This document shows positions 32,562 through 42,557 of a stretch of DNA of 64,000 bases, piece after piece. The stretch's first letter is position 1; every line of letters begins with the position of its first letter. The notes beneath the pieces are model-generated. The model was not told where the DNA came from, did not search any database, and was given only the letters and a program-made list of their open reading frames with translations. The position numbers and the translations under genes are program-made. The stretch lies in NCBI GenBank assembly GCA_963753105.1, contig CAVWBD010000002.1:248001-312000 (forward strand), written 5' to 3'. Origin of the DNA: SZUA-36 sp963753105 (GTDB taxonomy: Bacteria; Pseudomonadota; Gammaproteobacteria; Xanthomonadales; SZUA-36).

Positions 32562-33691
32562 CTATTGGGTCAGACCAGCGATTACTTCCTGAATCACTTC
32601 TTCCTGGTACGCCTGTAATCCCTGCCAGAGCGGCAGACGCAGCAAACGTCCAGACAAATCACTTGTATGTTCCAAATCACCTGAACATCGTCCATGCTTT
32701 CGTCCCATTACAGAATCATGGAGCGGTGTATAGTGGAATACCGCGTGGATACCCTTTGACTTCAAGTGGTTAATAAGTGCAGATCTTTTATCAAAGGACG
32801 GCAACAAGATGTAATACATATGTGCATTGTGTTCGCACTCAGCTGGAATAATTGGACGCCGAAGCAGGCCCTGATCTTCAAGCTTCTCCAGTTCGTCATG
32901 GTAAGTCTTCCACATATCGATTCTGCGACTGGGTAATATCTGTCTGCTTCCTCCATCTGCGCCCACAAGAAGGCCGCGATCAAGTCACTGGGCAAATAGG
33001 AAGAGCCAATATCCACCCAGGAATACTTGTCCACCTCACCCCGGAAAAACGCTTTGCGGTTTGTACCCTTTTCCCTGATCACTTCGGCCCGATTTAATGC
33101 GAGGATCATTGACAATACCGCACCGCCCTCACCAGAAATAATATTCTTGGTCTCGTGAAAGGACAGCGTTCCGATATGACCAATAGCCCCCAAGTGGCTG
33201 GCCTTTATAACTGGATAGAATGCCTTGGGCAGCATCCTCAATCACCAGGAGATCATGCTTTTTGCAATCTCCATGATGGTATCCATCTCGCAAGCCACAC
33301 CCGCATAATGAACAGGTACTATCGCCCGGGTTTTCTCAGTTATCGCCTGTTCAATTTTCGACTCATCCAGGTTCAGCGTATCTGGCCGAATGTCCACAAA
33401 TACCGGAACCGCACCCCGCAATACAAAAGCATTGGCCGTGGAGACAAAAGTATAGGATGGCATGATGACTTCATCACCAGGCTGAAGCTCGGCCAGGATT
33501 GCGGCCATCTCCAGTGCAGCAGTGCAGGAATGTGTCAGTAATGCTTTGTCGCAACCAGTCTGCTCTTCCATCCAGCCCTGGCAGCGCCTGGTAAACGAGC
33601 CGTCACCAGAAAGATGGCCAAGAAAATGTGCCTCGGCGATGTACCCCAGTTCCCTGCCGGTCATATATGGCTTGTTGAATGGAATTCTCAA
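32562..33691 (-). CDS. wecE: dTDP-4-amino-4,6-dideoxygalactose transaminase (WecE/RffA type), frameshifted
   Basis: PLP-dependent DegT-family aminotransferase that converts dTDP-4-keto-6-deoxyglucose to dTDP-Fuc4N in the enterobacterial common antigen pathway. The match to WecE is close along the whole length: MRIPFNKPYMTGRELGYIAE, GDEVIMPSYTFVSTANAFVL, VPVHYAGVACEMDTIMEIAK, then in other frames SFHETKNIISGEGGAVL (Schiff-base Lys), REKGTNRKAFFRGEVDKYSW, NAHMYYILLPSFDKRSALIN and LLRLPLW. Frame changes lie near 33240, 33100 and 32950. About 375 residues. Other Fuc4N genes (rmlA, rmlB, wecD, wecF) are not in the window, so the product sugar or its partner genes must come from elsewhere. It stands alone, divergent from the pse operon. 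Confidence 0.88.
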
Positions 33692-34249
33692 ATGATCTCA
33701 GGTCCTTTAGTATTCAGCAAGTCAATGAAAACACAAACCACTAAAATCGATCAAAGTCAAGAATTTCTGAACTCCATCTCTAAATATCTAGGGTAAGCTG
33801 GTAGAAATCTAGTCTACAATGTGACTCATGATTATGGTAACGATAATACATTGCATTAAATAAGTTCTAAGACAATGCCCCTAATATGCAAATCACATTG
33901 CTGGACCAATCAAGCCTCTTACAGGCGATTTAGCTAATGACGCATATTTGTGCCCAATGCATTGTGATCCCTTTGAATGAGTTTAGATTGCATTAGGTGC
34001 GGCAACTTGAGCATAAGTTATCAGGTAACTTTTTGTTTCTGGAAGCCGATTTTTGTTTCACCTATACTCCATGCCATGGTGTAGCTGTACAGGGTTGAGA
34101 AATCTAAAAAGTTTCTAATTGCAGGCCTGTCCTTCAATCAAGTTTGTCATTGTCTGTCAAGGATTTCTCTGATGATCCCAATCGTGCAGAAATCTTTGGT
34201 TCACTAGTTAACAGTCGATTTGGGCGCTGGATATATGTTATGAAAGAAT
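33692..34249. other. Divergent regulatory region between wecE and pseB, A/T-rich
   Basis: About 560 bases with no supportable gene on either strand. It is visibly richer in A and T than the housekeeping flanks. It must hold the promoters for wecE (minus) and for the long pse operon (plus). A TATACT box at 34063-34068 is a candidate -10 for the plus strand, but no proper -35 was found. No known leader motif was recognised. Confidence 0.5.
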
Positions 34250-35251
34250 ATGCGAGTGCTTGTTACTGGAGGGACAGGGTCCTTCGGCAAAGAATTTATT
34301 AAGACCCTTTTCAACGAAATACCCGGACATTGAGCGAGTTGTTGTTTACTCCAGGGACGAATTGAAACAATTCGAAATGGGTGAGCAGTTTCCGCCTGAC
34401 CAGTTTCCTCAACTGCGCTTATTCCTCGGTGATATTCGCGATCAAAGCCGTCTCCGTCGTGCACTTGAAGGTATTGACATCGTTGTCCATGCTGCAGCAC
34501 TCAAGCAGGTACCGGCTGCTGAGTACAACCCTTTCGAGTTCATCAAGACCAATGTTCTGGTGCACAAAACCTCGTTGAAGCATGTCTGGATATGGATGTG
34601 AAGAAGGTGGTGGCTTTGTCGACGGACAAGGCCGCAGCACCCATCAATCTGTATGGCGCAACAAAGCTTTGCTCAGATAAGCTCATTACTGCTGCAAATA
34701 ACATCAAGGGAAGCAGGGATCTTAAATTCAGTGTAGTACGTTATGGAAATGTAATGGGTAGTCGTGGTTCTGTTATCCCGTTTTTTCTGGAACGTCGAAA
34801 AACTGGAGTGCTGCCAATCACAGATCCGGAGATGACACGCTTTAATATCAGTCTGCAAGAGGGAGTGGATATGGTGTTGTGGTCGTTGGATAATGCGGCG
34901 GGCGGGGAGGTCTTTGTGCCAAAAATTCCAAGCTATCGAATCACAGACTTGGCAAGAGCTATTGGCCCGGAATGCGAACATCCCGTTATTGGGATTCGTC
35001 CTGGCGAAAAAATTCATGAGGAAATGATCACCGCCAGCGACAGCTTTCAGACTGTAGATTTAGGGCGCTACTTTGCAATTCTTCCTTCTTCAGGAAATTA
35101 TTCTATTTCGTCCTATATAAAAGCTCATGGCGGTCAACAGGTGCCTGCTGGGTTTTCATACAATAGTGGTACCAATGACATATTCCTCACGGTTGATCAG
35201 CTGCGTGAGTTAATTTGCCAACATATTGACCAGAAATTTAGTGCTCGTTGA
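34250..35251 (+). CDS. pseB: PseB UDP-GlcNAc 4,6-dehydratase (5-inverting), frameshifted
   Basis: First enzyme of CMP-pseudaminic acid synthesis: UDP-GlcNAc to UDP-2-acetamido-2,6-dideoxy-beta-L-arabino-hexos-4-ulose. The SDR nucleotide motif TGGTGSFGKEF is at the N-terminus, followed by VVYSRDELKQFEM, LGDIRDQSRLRRALEGIDIV and HAAALKQVPAAEYNPFEFIK. The catalytic region LSTDKAAAPINLYGATKLCS carries the Asp-Lys and Tyr-x3-Lys residues. The C-terminus has RYGNVMGSRGSVIPFF and GEKIHEEMI. Frame changes occur near 34318 and 34575. About 330 residues, standard. Its stop is immediately followed by the pseC start. Confidence 0.92.
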
Positions 35252-36407
35252 ATGATCCCATACGGTCGACAGAGTATTTCAGAATCCGATATTGAAGCTG
35301 TCGTTGAAGTACTGCGGTCTGATTTTCTTACTCAGGGCCCGGTAGTACCTGGATTTGAGAGTGCAATAGCAGATTATTGTGGAGCAAAACGGGCTGTGGC
35401 CTCGAATAGCGCCACCTCTGCTTTACACCTTGCGTGCCTCGCATTGGAGCTGGGTCCCGGCGATATTTTGTGGACTAGTCCGATTACTTTTGTAGCCTCA
35501 GCAAATTGTGCACTTTATTGTGGGGCAGAAGTAGATTTTGTTGATATCGACCCTAAAACTTTCAATCTGAGTATAACTGCACTCAAGATAAAGCTGGAGC
35601 AAGCCAAGAGAGAAGGAAAGCTGCCAAAAGTCGTTGTACCGGTTCACCTGTGCGGCCTACCTTGCGATATGGTAACTATCGGCAAGTTAGCAAACCAATA
35701 TGGATTCTCTGTCATCGAAGACGCCAGCCACGCCATCGGCGGTCGTTACCAGGACAAACCCATCGGTAACTGCGAGTATTCTGACATAACGGTGTTTAGC
35801 TTCCATCCGGTGAAAATCATTACAACTGGTGAAGGAGGGATTTGTCTCACCAATGACACTGTTGGCAGATAAGATGAAGTTACTCTCCAGCCATGGAACA
35901 ACGCGCAATCCAAGTCTCATGACTCATGAACCAGATGGAGAGTGGTATTACCAACAGGTTGAGCTTGGTTATAACTATCGGATGACTGATATCCAGGCCG
36001 CACTGGGTTTAAGCCAGATGTCACGCTTGGATGAATTTGTCCAGCGACGCCACGAAATAGCAAATCACTACAATGAAGCACTCAATGAACTACCAGTTAC
36101 ACCACAATATCATCCACCTGATTGCTATTCGGGCATGCACCTGTACGTGATTCGTGTAGCAACAGATAAAGTCAACAAATCACACAAACAGATATTCACA
36201 GAACTCCGCGAGTCAGGTATCGGGGTAAATCTGCATTACGTCCCGGTCCACACACAACCCTGGTACCAGAAAATGGGTTTCAGAGAGGGGGATTACCCTG
36301 AGGCCGAGCGATACTATCACCAGGCGATTAGTTTGCCGATGTTTCCAAATTTGACGGCCCATCAACAGGAGTACGTTGTAACTAACTTATATGAGGCATT
36401 AGCTTGA
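35252..36407 (+). CDS. pseC: PseC UDP-4-keto-sugar aminotransferase, one frameshift
   Basis: Second step of the pathway: a PLP- and glutamate-dependent transamination to UDP-4-amino-4,6-dideoxy-beta-L-AltNAc. It begins MIPYGRQSISESDIEAVVEV. DegT-family landmarks are ASNSATSALHLACLALELGP, SPITFVASANCALYCGAEVD, VIEDASHAIGGRY and the Schiff-base segment FSFHPVKIITTGEGG. After a frame change near 35865 it continues KLLSSHGTTRNP, YNYRMTDIQAALGLSQ and GVNLHYVPVHTQPWY. About 385 residues. Starts directly at the pseB stop and overlaps the next gene by four bases (TTGA). Confidence 0.93.
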
Positions 36408-37270
36408 CCCAACTCGCACTCGGCACGGCTCAGTTTGGACTCGACTACGGGGTTGCGAGTAATTCTGGCAAAATCACGTTAGAAGAAGCCCACAAGATTT
36501 TCAGTATCCTGAGAACGCGAGGCACGGTGGTCGTGGATACGGCGATAGGGTACGGATCAAGCGAAGAAGTTTTGGGTGAGGTCGGAGTCGGAGATTTTCG
36601 CGTGATTACCAAGATTCCTGAAGTCCCTCAAGATTACGTGAGTGATCCGGAATGGATTTTTCAGGCAGTGCGAGACTCGCTGAAACGGCTGCGAATAAGA
36701 TCAGTTTATGGACTACTCTTGCACCGGCCATTGCAATTGCTGGAGCGACAAGGCAAGCACATCCACAAGGCCCTTACATATTTAAAAAATGAAGGACTGG
36801 TCGAAAATATTGGGATATCCGTATACTCACCGCTTGAACTGGATCAAGTTATACCGGTGTTCGACTTCGATATTGTTCAAGCCCCCGTCAATTTACTTGA
36901 TCAAAGACTCATCAAATCAGGATGGCTTAATCGCCTCAAGTCGCTCTCAATTGAGGTACACGCGCGCTCAGTGTTCCTTCAAGGTTTACTGCTGATGCCC
37001 GCAAGCCGGCGCCCCAAGTATTTCTCCCAATGGGAAACCCTATTTGGCAAATATGACCTTTGGCTTAAGAAAAACAACCTCAATCCTGTTGACGCGTGCC
37101 TTAGATTCATTTTCACGGTACCGGGGATTGACCAAGTGGTTGTTGGAGTCGACTCTGTGGAGCAATTACAACAGGTCATTGAAACAATTAAGAAGCCGGG
37201 TATAGACGTGCCTGATTACTTGGTTTCTGACCAAGAACCGCTAGTGAACCCCGCGATGTGGACAATTTAA
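36404..37270 (+). CDS. Aldo/keto-reductase-family protein in the pse operon
   Basis: Intact 288-residue TIM-barrel aldo/keto reductase. It has TQLALGTAQFGLDYGVASNS at the N-terminus and VVDTAIGYGSSEEVLGE, placing the catalytic Asp and Tyr. ITKIPEVP carries the catalytic Lys, LLLHRPLQL the His, and IGISVYSPLELDQVI the next strand. The NADPH-site end is IDQVVVGVDSVEQLQQVIE. The start is a TTG overlapping the pseC stop, with GAGG about eight bases upstream. Not part of the canonical six-step pseudaminate pathway. With the next two genes it is likely to make a modified sugar or nonulosonic acid precursor. The substrate is unknown. Confidence 0.85.
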   Translation: MTQLALGTAQFGLDYGVASNSGKITLEEAHKIFSILRTRGTVVVDTAIGYGSSEEVLGEVGVGDFRVITKIPEVPQDYVSDPEWIFQAVRDSLKRLRIRSVYGLLLHRPLQLLERQGKHIHKALTYLKNEGLVENIGISVYSPLELDQVIPVFDFDIVQAPVNLLDQRLIKSGWLNRLKSLSIEVHARSVFLQGLLLMPASRRPKYFSQWETLFGKYDLWLKKNNLNPVDACLRFIFTVPGIDQVVVGVDSVEQLQQVIETIKKPGIDVPDYLVSDQEPLVNPAMWTI

Positions 37271-38170
37271 TGCTCAGGCTTGGAGTCATAGGCTTGTCAA
37301 AAGGCAACGGCCACCCTACTCATGGAGTGCCATTTTTAACGGCTATGATGCTGATCAAATGGAACTCTGCGGCTTCCCTATAATCCCGCAGTACCTGGCA
37401 GAACAATCATGGCCAGCTGCCAGGATTCAAGGTGCCAATGTCACCTGCGTGTGGACTCAAACCGGGAATTGTCAAAAACAATTGCTGCTGCCGCATTAAT
37501 TGAACAGATTGCGGATTCCCCATCCGCCATGATAGAAAAAGTCGATGGTTTGTTACTGGCAAGAGATGATGCTGAAAATCACCGACAATTTGCAGAACCT
37601 TTCCTGCGAGCCGGCAAACCGGTATTCATCGATAAGCCGATAGCGCTCAGCACTGGAGAGTTTGATGCCTTGCATGCTTTGGAACAATATCCCGGTCAGA
37701 TTTTCACCTGTTCTGCATTGCGCTATAGCAAAGAGCTAAAGCTGACAGACGAAGACAAATTGGAGCTTGGTGATATTAGAGAAATTCACGCAGTTATTCC
37801 AAACTCTTGGGAAAAATATGCGGTCCACATCATTGAGCCAGTTCTGCTCTTACTTGACCAGCAAGATCAACCTGTCGAGTTTGCGCCTCTGCGCGTGCGC
37901 AAAACAAATTCAGCACAGCCCGGCTTATCAGTTGAATGGAAATCCGGAGTTATTACGAGGTTTTTTACACTGGGCGACGCTAGCACTCCAATCTCCATTC
38001 GAGTATATGGGACTGGATGTACAAAGGAATTAGTGTTTTGCGGGACGTTTGCGGCATTTAAGGCAGCCCTTCAAGACTTTGTGGATGGCGTCAAGACAGG
38101 CTCTGTTAGATCGCCTCGCTATTTCAACCAGCGTGTCGTAGAGTTTATAGAGGCTGGCAGGAGAATGTAG
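37270..38170 (+). CDS. Gfo/Idh/MocA-family oxidoreductase, frameshifted
   Basis: About 300 residues. It starts MLRLGVIGLSKGNGHP, a Rossmann-type entry with a Gly/Asn-rich loop, and the start overlaps the previous stop by one base (TAATG). After a frame change near 37450-37500 it reads VDGLLLARDDAENHRQFAEP, then FLRAGKPVFIDKPIALS (the EKP-like catalytic Lys of the family, here DKP) and ALRYSKEL. The end is VDGVKTGSVRSPRYFNQRVV. Such enzymes oxidise or reduce sugar ring carbons with NAD(P). The pairing with an aldo/keto reductase and an SDR in one operon suggests a dedicated sugar-tailoring branch; the substrate cannot be read from the sequence. Confidence 0.8.
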
Positions 38171-38924
38171 TTGTCTTCTATTTTAATAACAGGTGGCACC
38201 GGTAATTTCGGTCAAAGGTTTATTAGACAGTTTTTATCAAACGGGTGGACAGTTCTATTTACCTCAACCTCACAAACGGGCGTGGACAAACTCCTTGACG
38301 AACACCAAGGGGACGAGAGGTTGTACGGATTTGTGGCGGACTTTACCGAGGATGGCAGGGTTAGTGCACTGGTTGACCAAGTACTGAAAGAACTTGGACC
38401 AATTGAACATCTGATTAACAATGCAAGGAGTCTTGATTCACTAAAGATTGGAGATGATGGTGTAACTGTGCGAGAACATTTTTTGCAAGAGTTCCTGCTG
38501 GATGTCATTGCCCCATATGAGCTCTCAATGGCGTTTGCAAAAGCTCAGCCATACGAGTTAAAAACCATTGTCAACATTGGTTCGATGTATGGCCTTGTCG
38601 CACCTAATCCTAAGTTGTACGAAGACTTTGAAAAGGAATCCCCGATCCAGTACGGAGTGTCCAAGGCCGCTCTGGTTCACCTCACCAAGGAACTTGCCGT
38701 TAGACTAGCGAATGATTTCATACGCGTGAATTGCATTGCATATGGCGGCGAAGCAAGCAGGGTTGACCAAGCATTCGCGGGATCGATACGCGAAACTTAC
38801 ACCCAGCAATAGAATGCTGGAATATTCTGACATTTTCGGCCCTCTTGAGTACCTTGTAAGTGAAAACAGCAAAGGTATGACAGGCCAGACAATATCAGTA
38901 GATGGAGGTTGGACCGTTTGGTGA
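38171..38924 (+). CDS. SDR-family oxidoreductase in the pse operon, one frameshift
   Basis: Classical short-chain dehydrogenase of about 250 residues. It has the nucleotide loop TGGTGNFGQRF, NNARSLDSLKI in the NAG region, NIGSMYGLVAPNP with the catalytic Ser, and QYGVSKAALVHLTKELAVRL with Tyr-x3-Lys. After a frame change near 38780 it ends GMTGQTISVDGGWTVW, the usual SDR finish. It starts with TTG directly after the preceding stop, preceded by GGAGA. PtmA-like SDRs are found in flagellin nonulosonic acid loci of Campylobacter, but the reaction is not fixed. Overlaps pseF by four bases (GTGA). Confidence 0.85.
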
Positions 38925-39625
38925 ACGACCGAATCGCAATCATACCCGCCAGAGGTGACTCAAAGCGAATACCACGTAAAAACATAGTGGATTTTGATGG
39001 CAAGCCCATGATTGCATGGACAATATTGGCTGCTAAAAATTGTGACTTGTTTGATCATGTCCTGGTGTCAACGGACGACGAAGAAATTGCCGAGGTCTCC
39101 AAAGCATGTGGGGCGGATGTCCCATTTTTACGGAAGCACTTCGCGGACGATGTGTCCTCCGTAAGCCAGGCAACAGTTGCTGCATTGAACCAGGCTGAAA
39201 ATTATTGGAAAAAAGAATTTAGGACAGTGGTCCAATTGATGGCAAATTGTCCTTTGCGCAATTCAAAAGACATAGTCACGGCGGTTAACACCTTTGATTC
39301 AAAAAGTCGCGACTTTCAGATCAGCTGCTTTCAATATGGTTGGATGAATCCCTGGTGGGCAGCCAAGCTAGATTCAAACAACCGTCCAGAAAGGATATTT
39401 CCGAATACCAGTGATGTGAGATCACAAGACCTGCCACACTTGTACTGTCCAACAGGTGCAATTTGGATAGCTTCAAGCCCTGCGTTAAAGTCCGCAAACA
39501 CATTTTATGGCCATGATCACAGATTTGAACCTATCCCCTGGACTCAAGCCGTCGATATTGATGACTATGATGACTTGCAATTCGCCTTAGCCATCAAAAC
39601 CTTGAAGGCAAATCGCTCTCGTTAG
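38921..39625 (+). CDS. pseF: PseF CMP-nonulosonate cytidylyltransferase
   Basis: Intact protein of about 234 residues that activates pseudaminic acid with CTP to CMP-Pse. It has the NeuA/PseF signature IIPARGDSKRIPRKNI at the N-terminus, then KPMIAWTILAAKNCDLFDHV, VLVSTDDEEIAEVSKACGAD, the SVSQATVAALNQAE region and LYCPTGAIWIA. The start is a GTG at 38921 overlapping the preceding stop. The choice between PseF and NeuA/LegF rests on the full pse context. Confidence 0.92.
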   Translation: MNDRIAIIPARGDSKRIPRKNIVDFDGKPMIAWTILAAKNCDLFDHVLVSTDDEEIAEVSKACGADVPFLRKHFADDVSSVSQATVAALNQAENYWKKEFRTVVQLMANCPLRNSKDIVTAVNTFDSKSRDFQISCFQYGWMNPWWAAKLDSNNRPERIFPNTSDVRSQDLPHLYCPTGAIWIASSPALKSANTFYGHDHRFEPIPWTQAVDIDDYDDLQFALAIKTLKANRSR

Positions 39626-39637
39626 ACAGAAATAGAA

Positions 39638-40757
39638 ATGATGAATCACAAGTTCGCGTTTCGAGTTGATGCCTCAGTTGAAATAGGCACAGGGCATGTG
39701 ATGCGTTGTTTAACGCTTGCAGAGGCATTGCGGGAACAAGGTGCCATTTGCCACTTTATCTGTCGCGAACATTCCGGAAACTTAATCAGGCACATCGAAC
39801 GATTAGGTTTTCCCATAAGTGTGCTCAAGAGCTCAAGGAATCAAGCTAAATATTTGGCCGATAAGACTAAGAAATTGCCGACCCATGCCTCTTGGCTTGG
39901 CTGCGATTGGTTAACTGATGCAAAGCAAACCAACGAGGTCTTGGAGATATTCAAGCCAGGCTGGTTAGTTGTTGATCACTATGCGCTGGATCGCTCATGG
40001 GAAAGCGTACAGAGAAATCACGCTCAGCGAATAATGGTGATTGACGATCTTGCGGACCGCCCCTCATGAATGTGAACTGCTTCTAGATCAGAATCTTGGC
40101 CGCACTGTAAATGATTACGGTAGCCTGGTTCCGGAAGGATGTGAGATTTTGGTAGGTCCAAAATTTGCACTGTTGCGACAGGAATTTGCCGCATTGCGGG
40201 AGTACAGTCTTACCCGACGCAAAAACTGCAGGCTGAAAAACATTCTCATATTCATGGGTGGCGTGGATCAATACAACGCAACAGGCCGCGTACTCGAAGC
40301 ACTAAAATCCTGCTTACTACCCTCCGATTGTACTGTGTCAGTAGTACTAGGACGGAATTCCCCATGGTCAGAGTCAAACAAATTGCATGCAAAGTCATTA
40401 CCTTGGAGTACAAAGTGTCTTGTGAATATCAGTGACATGGCACAGCGAATGGCAGATAGTGACCTGGCAATCGGAGCAGCAGGCAGCACTTCGTGGGAGA
40501 GGTGTTGCCTTGGGCTACCCACTCTGGTGGTTGTACTTGCTAACAATCAAAATCGTACAGCTCGTGCTTTGCATCAGTTGCGTGCTGCTAATTCCCTGGG
40601 TTCAATATTAGATGTTGATGAAGCCCTTGCCAAAGAGTTAGAAAGTATCCAGTCTGATGAATCCGTACTTGGAAAAATGACCTCCAGCGCGGGCTCAATC
40701 TGCGATGGAACTGGTGCTGCTAAACTAACTGAAATTCTTTCAACCACGAACAAATGA
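39638..40757 (+). CDS. pseG: PseG UDP-sugar hydrolase, one frameshift
   Basis: Removes UDP from UDP-2,4-diacetamido-2,4,6-trideoxy-beta-L-altrose to release the free hexose for PseI. The N-terminus FRVDASVEIGTGHVMRCLTL has the family's G-x-GH-x2-RC motif with the catalytic His. Then GWLVVDHYALDRSWE and IMVIDDLADRP; after the frame change near 40063 comes LLDQNLGRTVNDYGSLVPEG, ILIFMGGVDQYNA and the UDP-binding AIGAAGSTSWERCCLGLPTL. About 365 residues, normal. Starts 12 bases after pseF. Confidence 0.92.
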
Positions 40758-40773
40758 AAATGGTAGCTCCAAC

Positions 40774-41310
40774 ATGAGCCTTAAAGTGAAAGTCCGCCCA
40801 TTGAGGCGTGTTGATATTGATACAGAATACTGTCAGTGGTATGAAAATAGCGACGGGCATTTGGATTTTTTTACCGGCAGTGGAAGAAAATTTACCCGTG
40901 AGATTCTTATTGATGATTATGAAAAAGGAAAGTCATCAGGCCGTTGGTACTATTACATAATTGAGACGTTAAATCGTGAACGGGTCGGAAATATTAAGAT
41001 TGGGCCCATTGATCTGGTAAACAGAACCTCGGATTTGGTGTGTCTAATTGGTAACCGTAATTTCCTGGGTCAAGGATTGGGCGTCGAAGCAATCAAGTTA
41101 GGAAACAAGATTGCATTCGAAGAACTGAATATTCGAAGGCTGCATGGGGGAATGATTAAAGACAACGTGCCTTCGATTAAGGCATACACAAGGGCCGGTT
41201 GGACGATTGAGGGAACATTCAGGGGCTATTACTGGATTAATGGAAAATCTGTGGATCGGATTTGTGTATCTTGTCTTAATCCAAGTTACTTCAAAGACGA
41301 CGGCAAATAG
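40774..41310 (+). CDS. pseH: PseH GNAT-type N-acetyltransferase
   Basis: Intact 178-residue GNAT protein that acetylates the 4-amino group of UDP-4-amino-4,6-dideoxy-AltNAc (third step). Visible are MSLKVKVRPLRRVDIDTEYC, the RimJ/RimL-like strand ERVGNIKIGPIDLVNRTSDL, the acetyl-CoA loop GNRNFLGQGLGVEAIKLGNK and the C-terminal NVPSIKAYTRAGWTIEGTFR. Short enough to be a single-domain enzyme. Starts 16 bases after pseG. Confidence 0.9.
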   Translation: MSLKVKVRPLRRVDIDTEYCQWYENSDGHLDFFTGSGRKFTREILIDDYEKGKSSGRWYYYIIETLNRERVGNIKIGPIDLVNRTSDLVCLIGNRNFLGQGLGVEAIKLGNKIAFEELNIRRLHGGMIKDNVPSIKAYTRAGWTIEGTFRGYYWINGKSVDRICVSCLNPSYFKDDGK

Positions 41311-41328
41311 GCTTCACAAGTTCATACC

Positions 41329-42380
41329 ATGAGCACGAATATTGTAATCAATAATCGAATTATTGGAGAAGGTTCTCAGCCCTATGTCGTTGCTGAACTT
41401 TCCGCAAACCATAATGGAAATTTGGATACTGCCTTCAGGTTAATAGAGCTGGGCAAAATCAGCAGGTGCTGATGCAATAAAGATTCAAACCTATAAACCA
41501 GATACGATTACCCTCAATAGCAAATCCAAAGAATTTCAAATTAAAAATGGGCCGTGGGCAGGATTTTCTCTCATTCCAAATCACACGAGAGTGCGCGCAC
41601 TCCCTGGGTATGGCATAAACCACTGTTCGACCATGCACGCAATATTGGCATCACCATTTTCAGTTCACCCTTTGACTCTACGGCCGTTGATTTGCTCGAG
41701 GATCTCAACGCACCTGCTTATAAAATCGCATCTTTCGAGGCAGTCGACTTACCCCTGATAAAGTATGTCGCAAGCACTGGTAAACCAATAATCATCTCAA
41801 CCGGTATGGCGGATGAAGAAGAAATCCAGGAAGCCATCGACGCAGCGCACGAAGGCGGTTGCAATGAACTGGCTATTTTGCATTGCGTCAGCGGTTATCC
41901 CGCACCAGCGGAGGATTACAACCTGCGAACCATCCCAGATCTGATGCATCGCTTTGGCCTGGTTACAGGCCTGTCTGATCACACGCTTGACAATACAACG
42001 GCGATTGCCAGCGTCGCGCTTGGCGCCTCAATCATAGAAAAACACTTCACCTTGGACCGTAATGCTGGAGGGCCTGACGATAGCTTTTCCCGAGAACCTG
42101 AAGGAATGGCTGCTTTGTGCCGGGATAAATGCGCACTGCGTGGAATGCGTTGGGTAATGTAGATTACGGATGTAAATCGAGCGAGAAAGACAACATACAA
42201 TTCAGACGTTCACTGTATTTTGTTAAGAGCCTCAAGACTGGTGACATTATTACTCCAGATGCGATTCGCAGCATAAGACCGGGATTCGGATTGCCACCGA
42301 AGTTCCTTGAAAAGTGCCTGGGTAAGCAGGTTACAAGGGCGGGTAAAGGCAGGTACTCCAGTGAAGTGGGAATTGATTGA
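41329..42380 (+). CDS. pseI: PseI pseudaminic acid synthase, frameshifted
   Basis: Condenses the released trideoxyhexose with phosphoenolpyruvate to pseudaminic acid. It starts VVAELSANHNGNLDTAFRLI with the NeuB/PseI metal-site region. An extra A in a run near 41460 breaks the frame, after which GADAIKIQTYKPDTITLNSK continues. Then SSPFDSTAVDLLEDLNAPAY, IISTGMADEEEIQEAI, ILHCVSGYPAPAEDYNLRTI, GLSDHTLDNTTAIASVALGA and IIEKHFTLDR. The C-terminal SAF (antifreeze-like) domain is RSLYFVKSLKTGDIITPDAI with RPGFGLPP, again in another frame (change near 42140). About 350 residues. Completes the six-gene pathway. Confidence 0.92.
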
Positions 42381-42557
42381 AGCCTAATATTTTTTGCATT
42401 TGAGATCCGAAACACCAGGCCTCGGAATTAGGGCATGTTGACTCGGAAGGCCTGAGAAAGGCTGCTAAGTTGACAGGAAATACTTCCTTTATGACCTGTC
42501 CAGAATTTGAGAGACTGCCGTTTGTAAGTGCAACTCTGCCTGGAGTTTAGGGGGCAA
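42381..42557 (+). other. Stretch between pseI and the flippase that reads like coding sequence
   Basis: One frame here reads GHVDSEGLRKAAKLTGNTSF then MTCPEFERLPFVSATLPG before a stop near 42550. It looks protein-like, but no start with a ribosome-binding site and no family could be assigned. It may be a fragment of an unrecognised small gene or the displaced N-terminus of a neighbour. Confidence 0.3.

Noticed and set aside
38921..42380. Sialic or legionaminic acid (neuA/neuB) pathway
   Set aside because: pseB, pseC, pseG and pseH of the UDP-linked inverting route are all present, and no NeuC-type epimerase or GDP-linked enzyme was seen.
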